Positions 8,455-15,857 of a DNA stretch of 64,000 nucleotides are shown here, in pieces. The stretch's first letter is position 1, and each line of letters opens with the position of its first letter. The stretch is from Euryarchaeota archaeon UBA24 (GTDB lineage: Archaea > Halobacteriota > Halobacteria > Halobacteriales > Hikarchaeaceae), in NCBI GenBank assembly GCA_002503845.1, contig DASO01000014.1, positions 62,993-126,992 on the forward strand, read 5' to 3'. A program made the position numbers and the translations under genes. Under the pieces are notes generated by a model. The model saw only the letters and a list, made by a program, of their open reading frames with translations. It had not been told where the DNA came from and ran no database searches.

Positions 8455-8819
8455 CTGAAAAAATAAAGGTGTGCCATAGAGAAGAATTGGAATTGGATAC
8501 TCGGAAAGTTATATCAGCAGAAAGTGGAAAAGAAATAGGAGTTTTCAATGTTGATGGGGAATACTATGCAGTGGAAAACGCATGTCCACATAGAGGTGGT
8601 CCGGTGTGTAATGGCCAAATACAGAAAGAAATCAAAGCGGAGTGGAGGGGACCTGGGAATAGAATTGAAGAGATCATATCTTCAGTTCCGACAATAGCAT
8701 GTCCATGGCATGGGTGGGAATTTAAGCTTGAAACGGGAGAGCATATTGGGGATTCACAAATTTATGTGAAAACATATGAAGTGGTAGTAGAAGATGATAA
8801 TGTATATGTAATATGCTAG
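8451..8819 (+). CDS. Rieske [2Fe-2S] protein, copy A
   Basis: Small soluble Rieske protein of 122 residues. Cluster ligands are C45 and H47 (CPHRGG) and C84 and H87 (CPWHGW). The segment between the motifs is 36 residues, about twice the 15-17 usual in Rieske ferredoxins, giving an enlarged loop near the cluster. There is no signal peptide or membrane anchor, so it should be a cytoplasmic electron carrier or a redox-sensing subunit. It overlaps the amidohydrolase stop by ATGA. No Rieske oxygenase alpha subunit or ferredoxin reductase is encoded nearby, so its electron partner is unknown. Confidence 0.9.
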   Translation: MTEKIKVCHREELELDTRKVISAESGKEIGVFNVDGEYYAVENACPHRGGPVCNGQIQKEIKAEWRGPGNRIEEIISSVPTIACPWHGWEFKLETGEHIGDSQIYVKTYEVVVEDDNVYVIC

Positions 8820-8834
8820 TAGAATGATAGATGG

Positions 8835-9767
8835 ATGAAGAGGCAGGAATTACCGGACGTACAGGCTACAAAACCTGAAATAGAAGTGGGGCTGAATAGA
8901 GTGGGCGTTAAAGGGGTTAAGAAACTCATAGAGATAGAAAGGGGCGGAGACAGACCATATGTATTGATGGCCACATTCGAGGCTTTGGTAGACCTACCAG
9001 GATTTAGAAAAGGGGCAGATATGAGTCGCAATATGGAAGTAATAGATGAGATACTTGAAATCGCGATTCAAAAGAGAACACTGAGGATTGAAGATATATG
9101 CAAAGTGGCTGCAGATTTATTGCTTGATAAACACACGTACACGACTCGTGCAGAAGTGAGTATGGAGGCCGAATTTGCCATTCGAGAAGAAACCCCAATG
9201 ACTAAAAAGAGAACTCAGAATACTGCAATTATAATTGCAAAAGCGGTTTCTGAAGAGGAGAAAGGATATGAAGAAATTGGAGCGGTAGTGACAGGTATCA
9301 CTGTGTGCCCATGTTCTCAAGAAATGATGTCCAGAAGGGCGAGAGAGAAGCTATCCAGTTTGGGACTGGGGGAAAAAGAAGTTGAGGAATTTTTAGAAGA
9401 AGTACCACAAGCTGGACACTCGCAAAGGGGGCATGCGACTCTCAAAATGGAGAGTAAAGATTCATCGAAAATAGATGTGATTGATCTAATCGAAGTGGCA
9501 CGGGATAGTATGAGTGCAAAGATTTTTAATTTGGCTAAAAGACCGGACGAAGACTATATGACATATCACGCACATCTCAATGCTAAATTTGTAGAGGATT
9601 GTGTGCGCAATATGGCAAAGAAAGTGGTTGATAAATTTGAGCATCTGGATGATGAAGTGATTGTTACGATGAATCAATCTAATGATGAATCCATACACCA
9701 GCATGATGCCTATGCAGAAAGAATTGCGACAATGGGGAGTTTGCGGGGGGAAATCAAAAAAACATAA
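8835..9767 (+). CDS. mptA: GTP cyclohydrolase MptA (FolE2-type)
   Basis: First enzyme of pterin synthesis for archaeal methanopterin or folate: Fe(II)-dependent conversion of GTP to 7,8-dihydroneopterin 2',3'-cyclic phosphate. The 310 residues match COG1469. VTGITVCPCSQEM (152-164) carries the metal-site cysteines C158 and C160. The opening QELPDVQATKPEIEVGLNRV and the closing ESIHQHDAYAERIATMG (293-309) are family signatures. It lies 15 bases after the Rieske gene and two bases before fxsA. Its presence fits an organism with C1 carriers, as in haloarchaea and methanogens. Confidence 0.93.
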   Translation: MKRQELPDVQATKPEIEVGLNRVGVKGVKKLIEIERGGDRPYVLMATFEALVDLPGFRKGADMSRNMEVIDEILEIAIQKRTLRIEDICKVAADLLLDKHTYTTRAEVSMEAEFAIREETPMTKKRTQNTAIIIAKAVSEEEKGYEEIGAVVTGITVCPCSQEMMSRRAREKLSSLGLGEKEVEEFLEEVPQAGHSQRGHATLKMESKDSSKIDVIDLIEVARDSMSAKIFNLAKRPDEDYMTYHAHLNAKFVEDCVRNMAKKVVDKFEHLDDEVIVTMNQSNDESIHQHDAYAERIATMGSLRGEIKKT

Positions 9768-9769
9768 CT

Positions 9770-10198
9770 ATGGTAAGATATCGGTGGGTCATGTTATTAT
9801 TAGTACCTTTGGTAGATATTTTTTTGTTAATCCGAGTGGCAGAAATGGTCGGCTTACTTGTAACGGCATCTGTTGTAATTATAACTGCATTTATAGGATT
9901 ATTACTGGTTCGATCGGAAGGCACATATACAATACAGAAATTGCTCGGAAAGTTGGAAACTCGAGAGAGCCCAACTGATCAGATTATAGATGGAATTCTC
10001 ATCATAGTGGCTGGAGTGTGTCTATTGACCCCAGGGTTGGTGACAGATTTAATAGGATTTATACTAGTATTGCCACCAACGAGATATCCAATACGTCTGG
10101 GAATTAAGGGAAGAGTGGAACGGATGGTTCAAAACAAATCTTCGTTTGGAGATAATATTTATATAATTAAAAAAGGAGAAAGAAAGGATCAGTATTAG
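9770..10198 (+). CDS. FxsA family membrane protein
   Basis: Four-helix membrane protein of 142 residues. The pattern of the FxsA family is clear: an N-terminal pair of helices (6-50), the loop RSEGTYTIQKLLGKLE, and the signature LLTPGLVTDLIGFILVLPPTR (81-101), followed by a polar tail. In E. coli, FxsA was named for relieving F-plasmid exclusion of phage T7; its normal role is unknown. It starts two bases after the mptA stop. Haloarchaea also carry FxsA proteins, so this is probably not a recent import. Confidence 0.85.
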   Translation: MVRYRWVMLLLVPLVDIFLLIRVAEMVGLLVTASVVIITAFIGLLLVRSEGTYTIQKLLGKLETRESPTDQIIDGILIIVAGVCLLTPGLVTDLIGFILVLPPTRYPIRLGIKGRVERMVQNKSSFGDNIYIIKKGERKDQY

Positions 10199-10261
10199 CT
10201 GAATGGAGAAGATAAACTTTTAGCATGTTGACCCCCATCTCGAAACAGTAGATAGGTTTCG

Positions 10262-10335
10262 GGGCCCATAGCTTAACCAGGTAGAGCGCCACTCTGATAA
10301 GGTGGAGGTTCTCGGTTCAAATCCGAGTGGGCCCA
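10262..10335 (+). tRNA. tRNA-Ile (GAT anticodon)
   Basis: A 74-nt cloverleaf with acceptor GGGCCCA/TGGGCCC (10262-10268 with 10328-10334) and discriminator A at 10335; CCA is not encoded. The anticodon stem CCACT/GGTGG encloses loop CTGATAA, giving anticodon GAT at 10296-10298. The T arm CTCGG-TTCAAAT-CCGAG is perfect. No intron is seen. A TATA-like AAACTTTTAG lies about 45 bases upstream, and a T-rich tract follows directly. Confidence 0.97.
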
Positions 10336-10346
10336 TTGTTTTTGTT
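10336..10346 (+). terminator. T-rich terminator after tRNA-Ile
   Basis: The eleven bases after the tRNA are TTGTTTTTGTT, an oligo-T tract of the kind at which archaeal RNA polymerase terminates without a hairpin. Confidence 0.5.
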
Positions 10347-10371
10347 CTAAATAAAAGGGTTAAGAAAATAG

Positions 10372-10512
10372 ATCGATACAGAGGTTATAGTATGGGATTT
10401 GGCAGATTCAGGATCGGCGAGTATAGAAGGACGCAGAGAGATTCGGAATGACATTGAAACGCGTGTGCAGAAGTTATTTGACAGCATGGAAGAAATAGGC
10501 ATACATGGATGA
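10372..10512 (+). pseudogene. C-terminal remnant of a low-molecular-weight phosphatase / arsenate-reductase-like gene
   Basis: A stop-free frame between tRNA-Ile and msrB, too short for a standard gene call. It encodes VWDLADSGSASIEGRREI followed by RNDIETRVQKLFDSMEEI. This resembles the C-terminal helix of low-molecular-weight protein tyrosine phosphatases and arsenate reductases (W-D-L-x-D-P-x(n)-R-x-I-R-D-x-I-x-x-R-V-x-x-L). There is no start codon before TTG 10399. The N-terminal half, including the CxxxxxR loop, is absent; a stop and then the tRNA lie upstream. It overlaps the msrB start by eight bases. The reading is consistent with a gene truncated at a tRNA locus. Family assignment is from pattern memory only. 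Confidence 0.5.
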
Positions 10513-10900
10513 AAAAGGTGTTAAAAAAAATTTATCTAACGAAGAGTGGAAAGAAATTTTAACGAAGGAACAGTATCACATTTTAAGAGAAAAGGGAACC
10601 GAAGCTCCATTTAGTGGAGCACATCTGAAAACAGAAGGAGAAGGTATATTTACATGTGCCGGGTGTGGATCGAAGTTGTTCGATTCGTCGGAAAAATTTA
10701 AATCGGGTACAGGATGGCCAAGTTTTATGGATGCTATTGTAGGAAGTGTAAATTTGTGTTCAGATTTGAGCCATGGTATGAATAGAACAGAGGTCACTTG
10801 TTCAAATTGTGGAGGGCACCTAGGACACGTATTTGATGATGGTCCAAAACCGACAGGTAAGCGGTACTGCATCAATTCGTTGTCATTGGATTTTGAATAA
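10505..10900 (+). CDS. msrB: peptide-methionine (R)-S-oxide reductase
   Basis: Repairs oxidised methionine by reducing the R-sulfoxide, and acts in the cytoplasm. The 131 residues form a complete MsrB domain. Zinc cysteines are C51/C54 (CAGC) and C99/C102 (CSNC). SGTGWPSF (67-74) and GGHLGHVFDDGP (103-114) are signatures, and the catalytic Cys is C122 in KRYCINSLSL. The start ATG 10505 overlaps the end of the upstream phosphatase-like remnant. No msrA is in the window. Confidence 0.95.
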   Translation: MDEKGVKKNLSNEEWKEILTKEQYHILREKGTEAPFSGAHLKTEGEGIFTCAGCGSKLFDSSEKFKSGTGWPSFMDAIVGSVNLCSDLSHGMNRTEVTCSNCGGHLGHVFDDGPKPTGKRYCINSLSLDFE

Positions 10901-10967
10901 CATTTTTGAGGAAATGGAAGCACAAAGTAACGGAAAGTTAAAGAGTGGCAACGAAGGATAGGATGTA

Positions 10968-11228
10968 ATGAGTATATTGGTACCAATGCCACTACTAGAC
11001 GACTTTCTTGTCAATTATAATCTTGGCCAGGTGATATTGGCCATGTTCATCCTATCACTCCCAGTTGGGTTTGTCTTTGGATCTAGAAAAATAACGGGGA
11101 TAAATGTGAGTATATTTGGGTTATTGCTAACACTTGCCCCGTCATTGGGGGGAGGGGATGTTTACTTTGGATATTTGGGGATTATTTTACTCGTGTTGGG
11201 GCCGATGATATATTCGATCGCGAAATGA
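10968..11228 (+). CDS. small three-helix membrane protein, unknown
   Basis: An 86-residue hydrophobic protein with probable membrane helices near 19-37, 43-60 and 65-84, separated by short loops including the basic turn GSRKIT. I do not recognise the family, and there are no catalytic motifs. It lies between msrB (67-base gap) and the lipoprotein cyclophilin (64-base gap), on the same strand. Codon use looks like its neighbours, and the hydrophobic periodicity supports a real gene rather than a chance frame. Confidence 0.6.
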   Translation: MSILVPMPLLDDFLVNYNLGQVILAMFILSLPVGFVFGSRKITGINVSIFGLLLTLAPSLGGGDVYFGYLGIILLVLGPMIYSIAK

Positions 11229-11292
11229 CAAACATATTCGAGTAAGAATTTCTTAAGATTAATTTTATTTGGCGAACATTGACATAGTAGAA

Positions 11293-11913
11293 ATGCAAAG
11301 ACGATTGTTTCTCTCGAAGGTATTGATGATCCCAATGGCACTAGTGGGTTGTATAGAGTCACAACAGGAGGGAGATGAATCAGAGGACAAAAGCGAACGT
11401 ATTTTAGATCAGGAGGGGGGAGATAAGAGTATGGCAACAGAGGCTGTGTTACATACGACAAAGGGTGATATTAAGATAAAATTATTTGAGGATAAAGTCC
11501 CAAACACTGTTAAAAGTTTTAAGAAATTGGCAGGGATGGGGTTTTATGAGGATATTCAATTTCATAGAATAATTGCGAATTTTATGATCCAAACGGGATG
11601 CCCCTATGGGAATGGAACAGGAGGGCCATCGAATCTGGGGATTGAAGGGTATCCATTTGCCGACGAGTTCCATGAAGATCTAACACATCATAAAGAAGGA
11701 ATGGTAAGTATGGCGAACAGTGGACCGAATACGAATGGGTCTCAATTTTTTATAACCCTAGTTCCGTGCGAATGGCTCGATGGAAAGCATGCGGTGTTTG
11801 GAGAAGTAGTAGAAGGAATCGAAGTACTTAGAGAGATTGGAGGGGTAGACACAGATCCACAAGATAGGCCTCTAGAAGAGATAGTATTGAAAGACGTGAC
11901 AACATTTGGCTAA
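11293..11913 (+). CDS. cyclophilin-type peptidyl-prolyl isomerase with Tat-type lipoprotein signal
   Basis: Catalyses cis-trans isomerisation of prolyl bonds. From ATG 11293 the product begins MQRRLFLSKVL, a twin-arginine motif (RRxFL), then a hydrophobic stretch and the lipobox LVGC with C20. An acidic linker (21-46) precedes the cyclophilin domain. Domain landmarks are FHRIIANFMIQTG with R92, F97 and Q100, then MANSGPNTNGSQFFIT. The long form should be exported folded and lipid-anchored outside the membrane, as for haloarchaeal Tat lipoproteins. ATG 11431 at the domain boundary could also yield a 160-residue cytoplasmic form. A TTG at 11269 would add eight residues before the Arg pair and is less likely. 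Confidence 0.85.
   Translation: MQRRLFLSKVLMIPMALVGCIESQQEGDESEDKSERILDQEGGDKSMATEAVLHTTKGDIKIKLFEDKVPNTVKSFKKLAGMGFYEDIQFHRIIANFMIQTGCPYGNGTGGPSNLGIEGYPFADEFHEDLTHHKEGMVSMANSGPNTNGSQFFITLVPCEWLDGKHAVFGEVVEGIEVLREIGGVDTDPQDRPLEEIVLKDVTTFG
11411..11423 (+). promoter_or_regulatory. possible internal ribosome binding site in the cyclophilin gene
   Basis: AGGAGGGGGGAGA lies 7-14 bases before the in-frame ATG 11431, exactly where the cyclophilin domain begins. It could drive translation of a cytoplasmic isoform. The bases also encode the acidic linker, so the match may be coincidental. Confidence 0.35.
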
Positions 11914-11951
11914 CGAAAGTCATTTTTCTGGTAGAGAGTAAAGATATAAAG

Positions 11952-12036
11952 GGGAGGATAGCCAAGCCAGGCCAAAGGCGTCGGACTTAAGATCCGATCT
12001 CGTAGGAGTCCGCGGGTTCAAATCCTGCTCCTCCCA
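11952..12036 (+). tRNA. tRNA-Leu (TAA anticodon)
   Basis: An 85-nt class II tRNA. The acceptor GGGAGGA (11952-11958) pairs with TCCTCCC (12029-12035), with discriminator A at 12036 and no encoded CCA. The anticodon stem TCGGA/TCCGA encloses loop CTTAAGA, giving anticodon TAA at 11988-11990. A long variable arm (about 11998-12010) is as expected for Leu. The T arm is GCGGG-TTCAAAT-CCTGC. Its 3' end touches the stop codon of ubiD on the other strand. Confidence 0.97.
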
Positions 12037-13497
12037 CTATTGCAAATTGTCGAAGAGGCCAGGGAATTTTTTAGAAACTTTCTCGCGTAATTCAGGACTG
12101 ACCCGGACAACTTCGGGATATTCATCACGGGCTTCATATAATTTCGTGGCGTCGATAACGACCCTAGCGTTATAGTATCCTTTTTCAGGAGATCCTCTAC
12201 CACCTGGGTAAATGTAATCATAAGGAATAGGATCGTAACTGGCTCCCAGGGTGTAGTCTTCTATATGAATATCCCGGGGTGGGTGGACGCGAGTTCCAAG
12301 GGCCCAGATGACATCTGATTGGTCGAAAACGTCGACGTCTTCGTCGACAACGATGATGTATTTTCCCAAGAATACGTTCTGGGGCATTTGACTGACTAAT
12401 TGGCCTACTTGTTTTGCATGGCCCGCGTACTCTTGTTTTATCGAGACTACGACCCATAGTCGGGTTGCTCCAGCGGGGTCGCACCAGACATCTTTGATGC
12501 CAGGTACACCCAACTCCTCGAGGGCGTTTGCTATGTTTGCGGCTCGAATTGGACACCTGAAATAAGTTTCTTCTGCAGGGGGTTTAGCAGAGGGAGAACC
12601 AGTCAAAATAGGATTATTTCGGTGGTAAATTTTCTCTACATCAACTACCATTTCTTCTTTTTCACCCCCTGCATAATAACCAAGAAATTCTCCATAAGGG
12701 CCTTCTAACCTGGTTTTATTAGGAGGGATATGACCCTCAAGTACTATTTCGGCGTTCGCAGGGATTGGAAGTCCAGTTAATTGGCTCTGTATAACTTCGA
12801 CTGGTTTTCCACGCCACCACCCCACAAAATCATACTCACAGACACCATGGGGTATTTCGACAGATGATGCCCAATATAACTCGGGATTGACACCGCAAAC
12901 AATTGCGACTGGGCACGGTTCACCACGATCGTGGTATTTTTCCATGTGTTCCCGGCCATGTTTACCACGAGAAGCCAGCATCCCTACCTCGTTTTTGGTG
13001 TGAATCATAGAACGATAGGTACCTACATTTACCCAGCCGGTGTCAGGGTCCTGAGTGATCACAAGATCGGCAGTTCCTATGTATTTTCCACCGTCTTTTT
13101 CATGCCATAATGGAGAGGGAAAGATGGTTACATCTACATCTTTTCCTTCTTGAATGTTTTCCAAAATAGGACCATTTTTGACTATTTTTGATGGAATTCC
13201 ACCCCGAGTTTTTAGTTTGTTCTGAATTCCTTTTGTGGTTTCTTTTAAAGTGTATTTTGGATCAAATCCAAATGTCAATGCAATTCGAGAGGGGGAGCTA
13301 AGTATACAAGAAAGTACCCGGTAACCTGAAGGATATCCAGGGATGTTATCGAACAATACTGCTTCAGATCCAGGGTTGCTCTGATATACATCACTAATCG
13401 CACCGATATCCTCGTCAATATTTGCACCAGAGACCTTCTTTAGATCGCCTAATGCGTCTACAGCGTCGATCCACTCTCGTAAATCCGAAAATGCCAT
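12037..13497 (-). CDS. UbiD family decarboxylase
   Basis: Prenylated-FMN-dependent (de)carboxylase family, acting on aromatic or alpha,beta-unsaturated acids; in archaea members may serve quinone/prenyl metabolism or aromatic breakdown. The 486-residue length is normal. NVGTYRSMIH (158-167) carries the conserved YR of the prFMN/Mn site. PANAEIVLEG (246-255) and GPYGEFLGYY supply the acidic active-site residues. I start at ATG 13497 (MAFSDLREW), since the frame upstream to 13554 is not conserved. No ubiX is in the window. Its TAG stop at 12037-12039 abuts the tRNA-Leu 3' end, so any read-through would be antisense to the tRNA. Confidence 0.9.
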   Translation of the reverse strand: MAFSDLREWIDAVDALGDLKKVSGANIDEDIGAISDVYQSNPGSEAVLFDNIPGYPSGYRVLSCILSSPSRIALTFGFDPKYTLKETTKGIQNKLKTRGGIPSKIVKNGPILENIQEGKDVDVTIFPSPLWHEKDGGKYIGTADLVITQDPDTGWVNVGTYRSMIHTKNEVGMLASRGKHGREHMEKYHDRGEPCPVAIVCGVNPELYWASSVEIPHGVCEYDFVGWWRGKPVEVIQSQLTGLPIPANAEIVLEGHIPPNKTRLEGPYGEFLGYYAGGEKEEMVVDVEKIYHRNNPILTGSPSAKPPAEETYFRCPIRAANIANALEELGVPGIKDVWCDPAGATRLWVVVSIKQEYAGHAKQVGQLVSQMPQNVFLGKYIIVVDEDVDVFDQSDVIWALGTRVHPPRDIHIEDYTLGASYDPIPYDYIYPGGRGSPEKGYYNARVVIDATKLYEARDEYPEVVRVSPELREKVSKKFPGLFDNLQ

Positions 13498-13598
13498 GGT
13501 GTTTCTGAAGCAGTTTGGGAAAATATCAATTATGATTTGCACAGTGGGAAACAAAGAGCAAAGCTCTTTTTCGGTACGTTTAGTAAGTAGCGTGTAGA

Positions 13599-14684
13599 AT
13601 GGCGCTTCTTATAGACAATGAAACTGCTGAAAAAGTTTTGAATATTGCGGATGCTGTGGAAGTGATGGAAAATGCATTTATTCAATTGGGTAGAGGAGAT
13701 GCAGCATTTCAACCTAGAACGGACGTTCTTTCACCGGTTGAAGGGAGGGGTGAATTGGATTATTATTGGTGGCACTCGCTCATCGGCGCGATTTTAGATC
13801 CTCCAAGACTTGCCTTTCGTTTTGTATCAGATGTATACAGTTGGAGGAGAGATAAGGACGGTAAACTGAGAGAGATACAGTATAATGTAGAAGAGGGAAA
13901 ATCAATGGGTTTTGTTTTACTTTTTGATTCTACGAGTGGGGAAATACTAGGGTTATTAAATGATGAAGCGCTGCAACATGCGAGAGTTGGTGCTACAGCG
14001 GGTGTTGCTTGTAAATACCTCTCTAGAAAAGATGCAGATACTGTTGGAATAATTGGCTCGGGTGGCATGGCAAAAGTATATCTCGAATCGTTTTCTGCCG
14101 TTAGAGGGTTGGATCAAGTGAAGGTATATTCACCTACAGTTAGTCACAGGGAAGAGTTTGCAAACGAAATGAGTGCTCTATTGGAGATAGATGTTACACC
14201 AGTTTCTTCACCGGAAAAAGCAGTGAAAAATGCAGATATTGTAGCAACGTGTACAAACGCTGGTGCCCCGGTATTTCCGGAGAATTGTGTTTCAGAGGGG
14301 ATGTTTTTAGTTGATACTAAAAGTAATGAGGTATCTTCCAATTCCGAGTCCATGTTTGACAAGATCATAGGGACAACACGGGAAGCATATCTTGCGTCGG
14401 AAGATTACGTAGTTGGGCAGAAAAATCTACTTGAAAAACACAAAAATCTTCATGGTAAAAGGGGGTTCGAGATGAAAGATTATGATACCCTAAGTGAAAT
14501 AATCCAAGATCCATCAAAGGGGAGAAATGGAGAGGGAGAATCTATTTATTGCAATAATCGATCTACTGGCATCCAATTTGCGGCAATTTGTGATCTAGTT
14601 CATCGTCGTAGTGTAGAAGAAGGACTTGGAATTGGAATTCCTAGTGATTGGTTCCAACAAGATCTAGATCGATCGTACTCATAG
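13599..14684 (+). CDS. ornithine cyclodeaminase / alanine dehydrogenase family protein
   Basis: NAD(P)-binding member of the OCD/mu-crystallin family (361 residues), which includes ornithine cyclodeaminases, alanine dehydrogenases and imine reductases. The dinucleotide loop is IGSGGMA (152-158), preceded by ARVGATAGVACKYL (128-141), the family signature. DTKSNE (in the 240s) is the usual post-Rossmann segment. The product carries an insertion around 80-100 (SWRRDKDGKLREIQYN) that I cannot match to the classical enzymes, so the substrate is unclear. It is divergent from ubiD with a 101-base shared promoter region. Confidence 0.82.
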   Translation: MALLIDNETAEKVLNIADAVEVMENAFIQLGRGDAAFQPRTDVLSPVEGRGELDYYWWHSLIGAILDPPRLAFRFVSDVYSWRRDKDGKLREIQYNVEEGKSMGFVLLFDSTSGEILGLLNDEALQHARVGATAGVACKYLSRKDADTVGIIGSGGMAKVYLESFSAVRGLDQVKVYSPTVSHREEFANEMSALLEIDVTPVSSPEKAVKNADIVATCTNAGAPVFPENCVSEGMFLVDTKSNEVSSNSESMFDKIIGTTREAYLASEDYVVGQKNLLEKHKNLHGKRGFEMKDYDTLSEIIQDPSKGRNGEGESIYCNNRSTGIQFAAICDLVHRRSVEEGLGIGIPSDWFQQDLDRSYS

Positions 14685-14718
14685 AATCGTGTGCCACGAG
14701 CACAACTATTTAATGATA

Positions 14719-15141
14719 TTAAGGACGTTCGACCAATTCAATTATATTCCCGTCTGGGTCGCGTAGATTGGCAATTTTAGCCCCACTATCTACAGGAAGT
14801 GGAGAACTTATGAATTCAATATCGCCAGAAAGTGTAGAATACCAATCATCTATGTTCTCGATTTGAAAGCACAAATGTGCCAATCCGACATCGTGTATAG
14901 ATGAAGAAGGATTTACATTAGTGTTTGGAGGACTAGAATATTCTTTCAATTCAAGGGAAATGCCGTCGTTTTCGAGGAAGGCTATTTGAGCATTGACACC
15001 GTTTAAACCAAGAAGGCCATCTTGTGAATCGCTGGCTTTGAATCGTTTTCGTTCCGAAAATCCAAAGTGAGTACAGTAGAAATTAAGAGACAGTTCTATG
15101 TCGGATACATTTAATCCGATATGATCGAGAATTGCGGTCAT
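14719..15141 (-). CDS. VOC / glyoxalase-like protein
   Basis: A 140-residue protein with the paired beta-alpha-beta-beta-beta modules of the vicinal oxygen chelate fold. A complete metal quartet is visible: H7 (LDHIGL), E64 (SLELKEY), H89 (LAHLCF) and E135 (NIIELVE). The RDPDGNIIELVE ending is typical of glyoxalase I-like and dioxygenase-like members. Function could be methylglyoxal detoxification or an isomerase/epimerase; sequence alone does not decide. It is 37 bases downstream of tmk on the same strand and probably co-transcribed with it. Confidence 0.85.
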   Translation of the reverse strand: MTAILDHIGLNVSDIELSLNFYCTHFGFSERKRFKASDSQDGLLGLNGVNAQIAFLENDGISLELKEYSSPPNTNVNPSSSIHDVGLAHLCFQIENIDDWYSTLSGDIEFISSPLPVDSGAKIANLRDPDGNIIELVERP

Positions 15142-15178
15142 AAATGAAGAGAGAAGATATTAGATTTTAAACTTATCT

Positions 15179-15757
15179 TTATAGTGAATTGGAGATACTT
15201 TTGATTGCTAGTTGGGCCATATCAGCAGGAGGAAGGGTAGCGTCGATTCGAACAAACCGGTCGGGATGTTTAGAGATAACTTGTTCATAGCTATCATGAA
15301 CCTTTTTTAGGAAAGAAACTTGTTCAAATTTATTGGTAGATCCACTTCTTTTTGCCCCTAATTCAGGGGAGAGGTCAAAATAGAGGGTGAGATTAGGAAG
15401 TATGGTCCAGGGTTGATGGATTTGTTCTATATAGGATAAAGGGTCTTTGAGAATGCCATCTAAAGAAGCAGATTGGTAAGCATACCGAGAGTCTATATAA
15501 CGATCAGATATGACTAGTTTTCCATCAGTTAGTGCGGGGATAATAGTGGTTTGAAGGTGATAGGCATGATCTGCCATGTATAAGAATAATTCTGCTAGAG
15601 GGTCAGCAGTAGTTGTTTTGATTGATTTCTGTACTGCTTCTCCGTACCAGGAATCGGTCGGTTCTAGTGTGTAGACGGCATCGGGATAGACTTCTTGAAG
15701 AGCAGAAATTATAGTGGTTTTGCCACTTCCATCAATTCCTTCAAGAGTGACTAGCAT
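15179..15757 (-). CDS. tmk: thymidylate kinase
   Basis: Phosphorylates dTMP to dTDP in DNA precursor synthesis. The P-loop GIDGSGKTT spans 7-15, and LEPTD (31-35) and DRYIDSRYAYQS hold the DRY/H motif and the nucleoside-binding residues. The product is 192 residues. The lid is short, with Lys/Arg in LGAKRSGSTNKFE. It starts at ATG 15757, 100 bases from the divergent NDUFA9-like gene. Confidence 0.93.
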   Translation of the reverse strand: MLVTLEGIDGSGKTTIISALQEVYPDAVYTLEPTDSWYGEAVQKSIKTTTADPLAELFLYMADHAYHLQTTIIPALTDGKLVISDRYIDSRYAYQSASLDGILKDPLSYIEQIHQPWTILPNLTLYFDLSPELGAKRSGSTNKFEQVSFLKKVHDSYEQVISKHPDRFVRIDATLPPADMAQLAIKSISNSL

Positions 15758-15857
15758 GGTTTTGATTGATTCTGAAAAAGGTTAAATTTTGGGAAAGTGG
15801 AGAACGAGTTGGAAAGGTATTAATTATACCAGAATAGGAGGTATAAGTGAGTAAATA

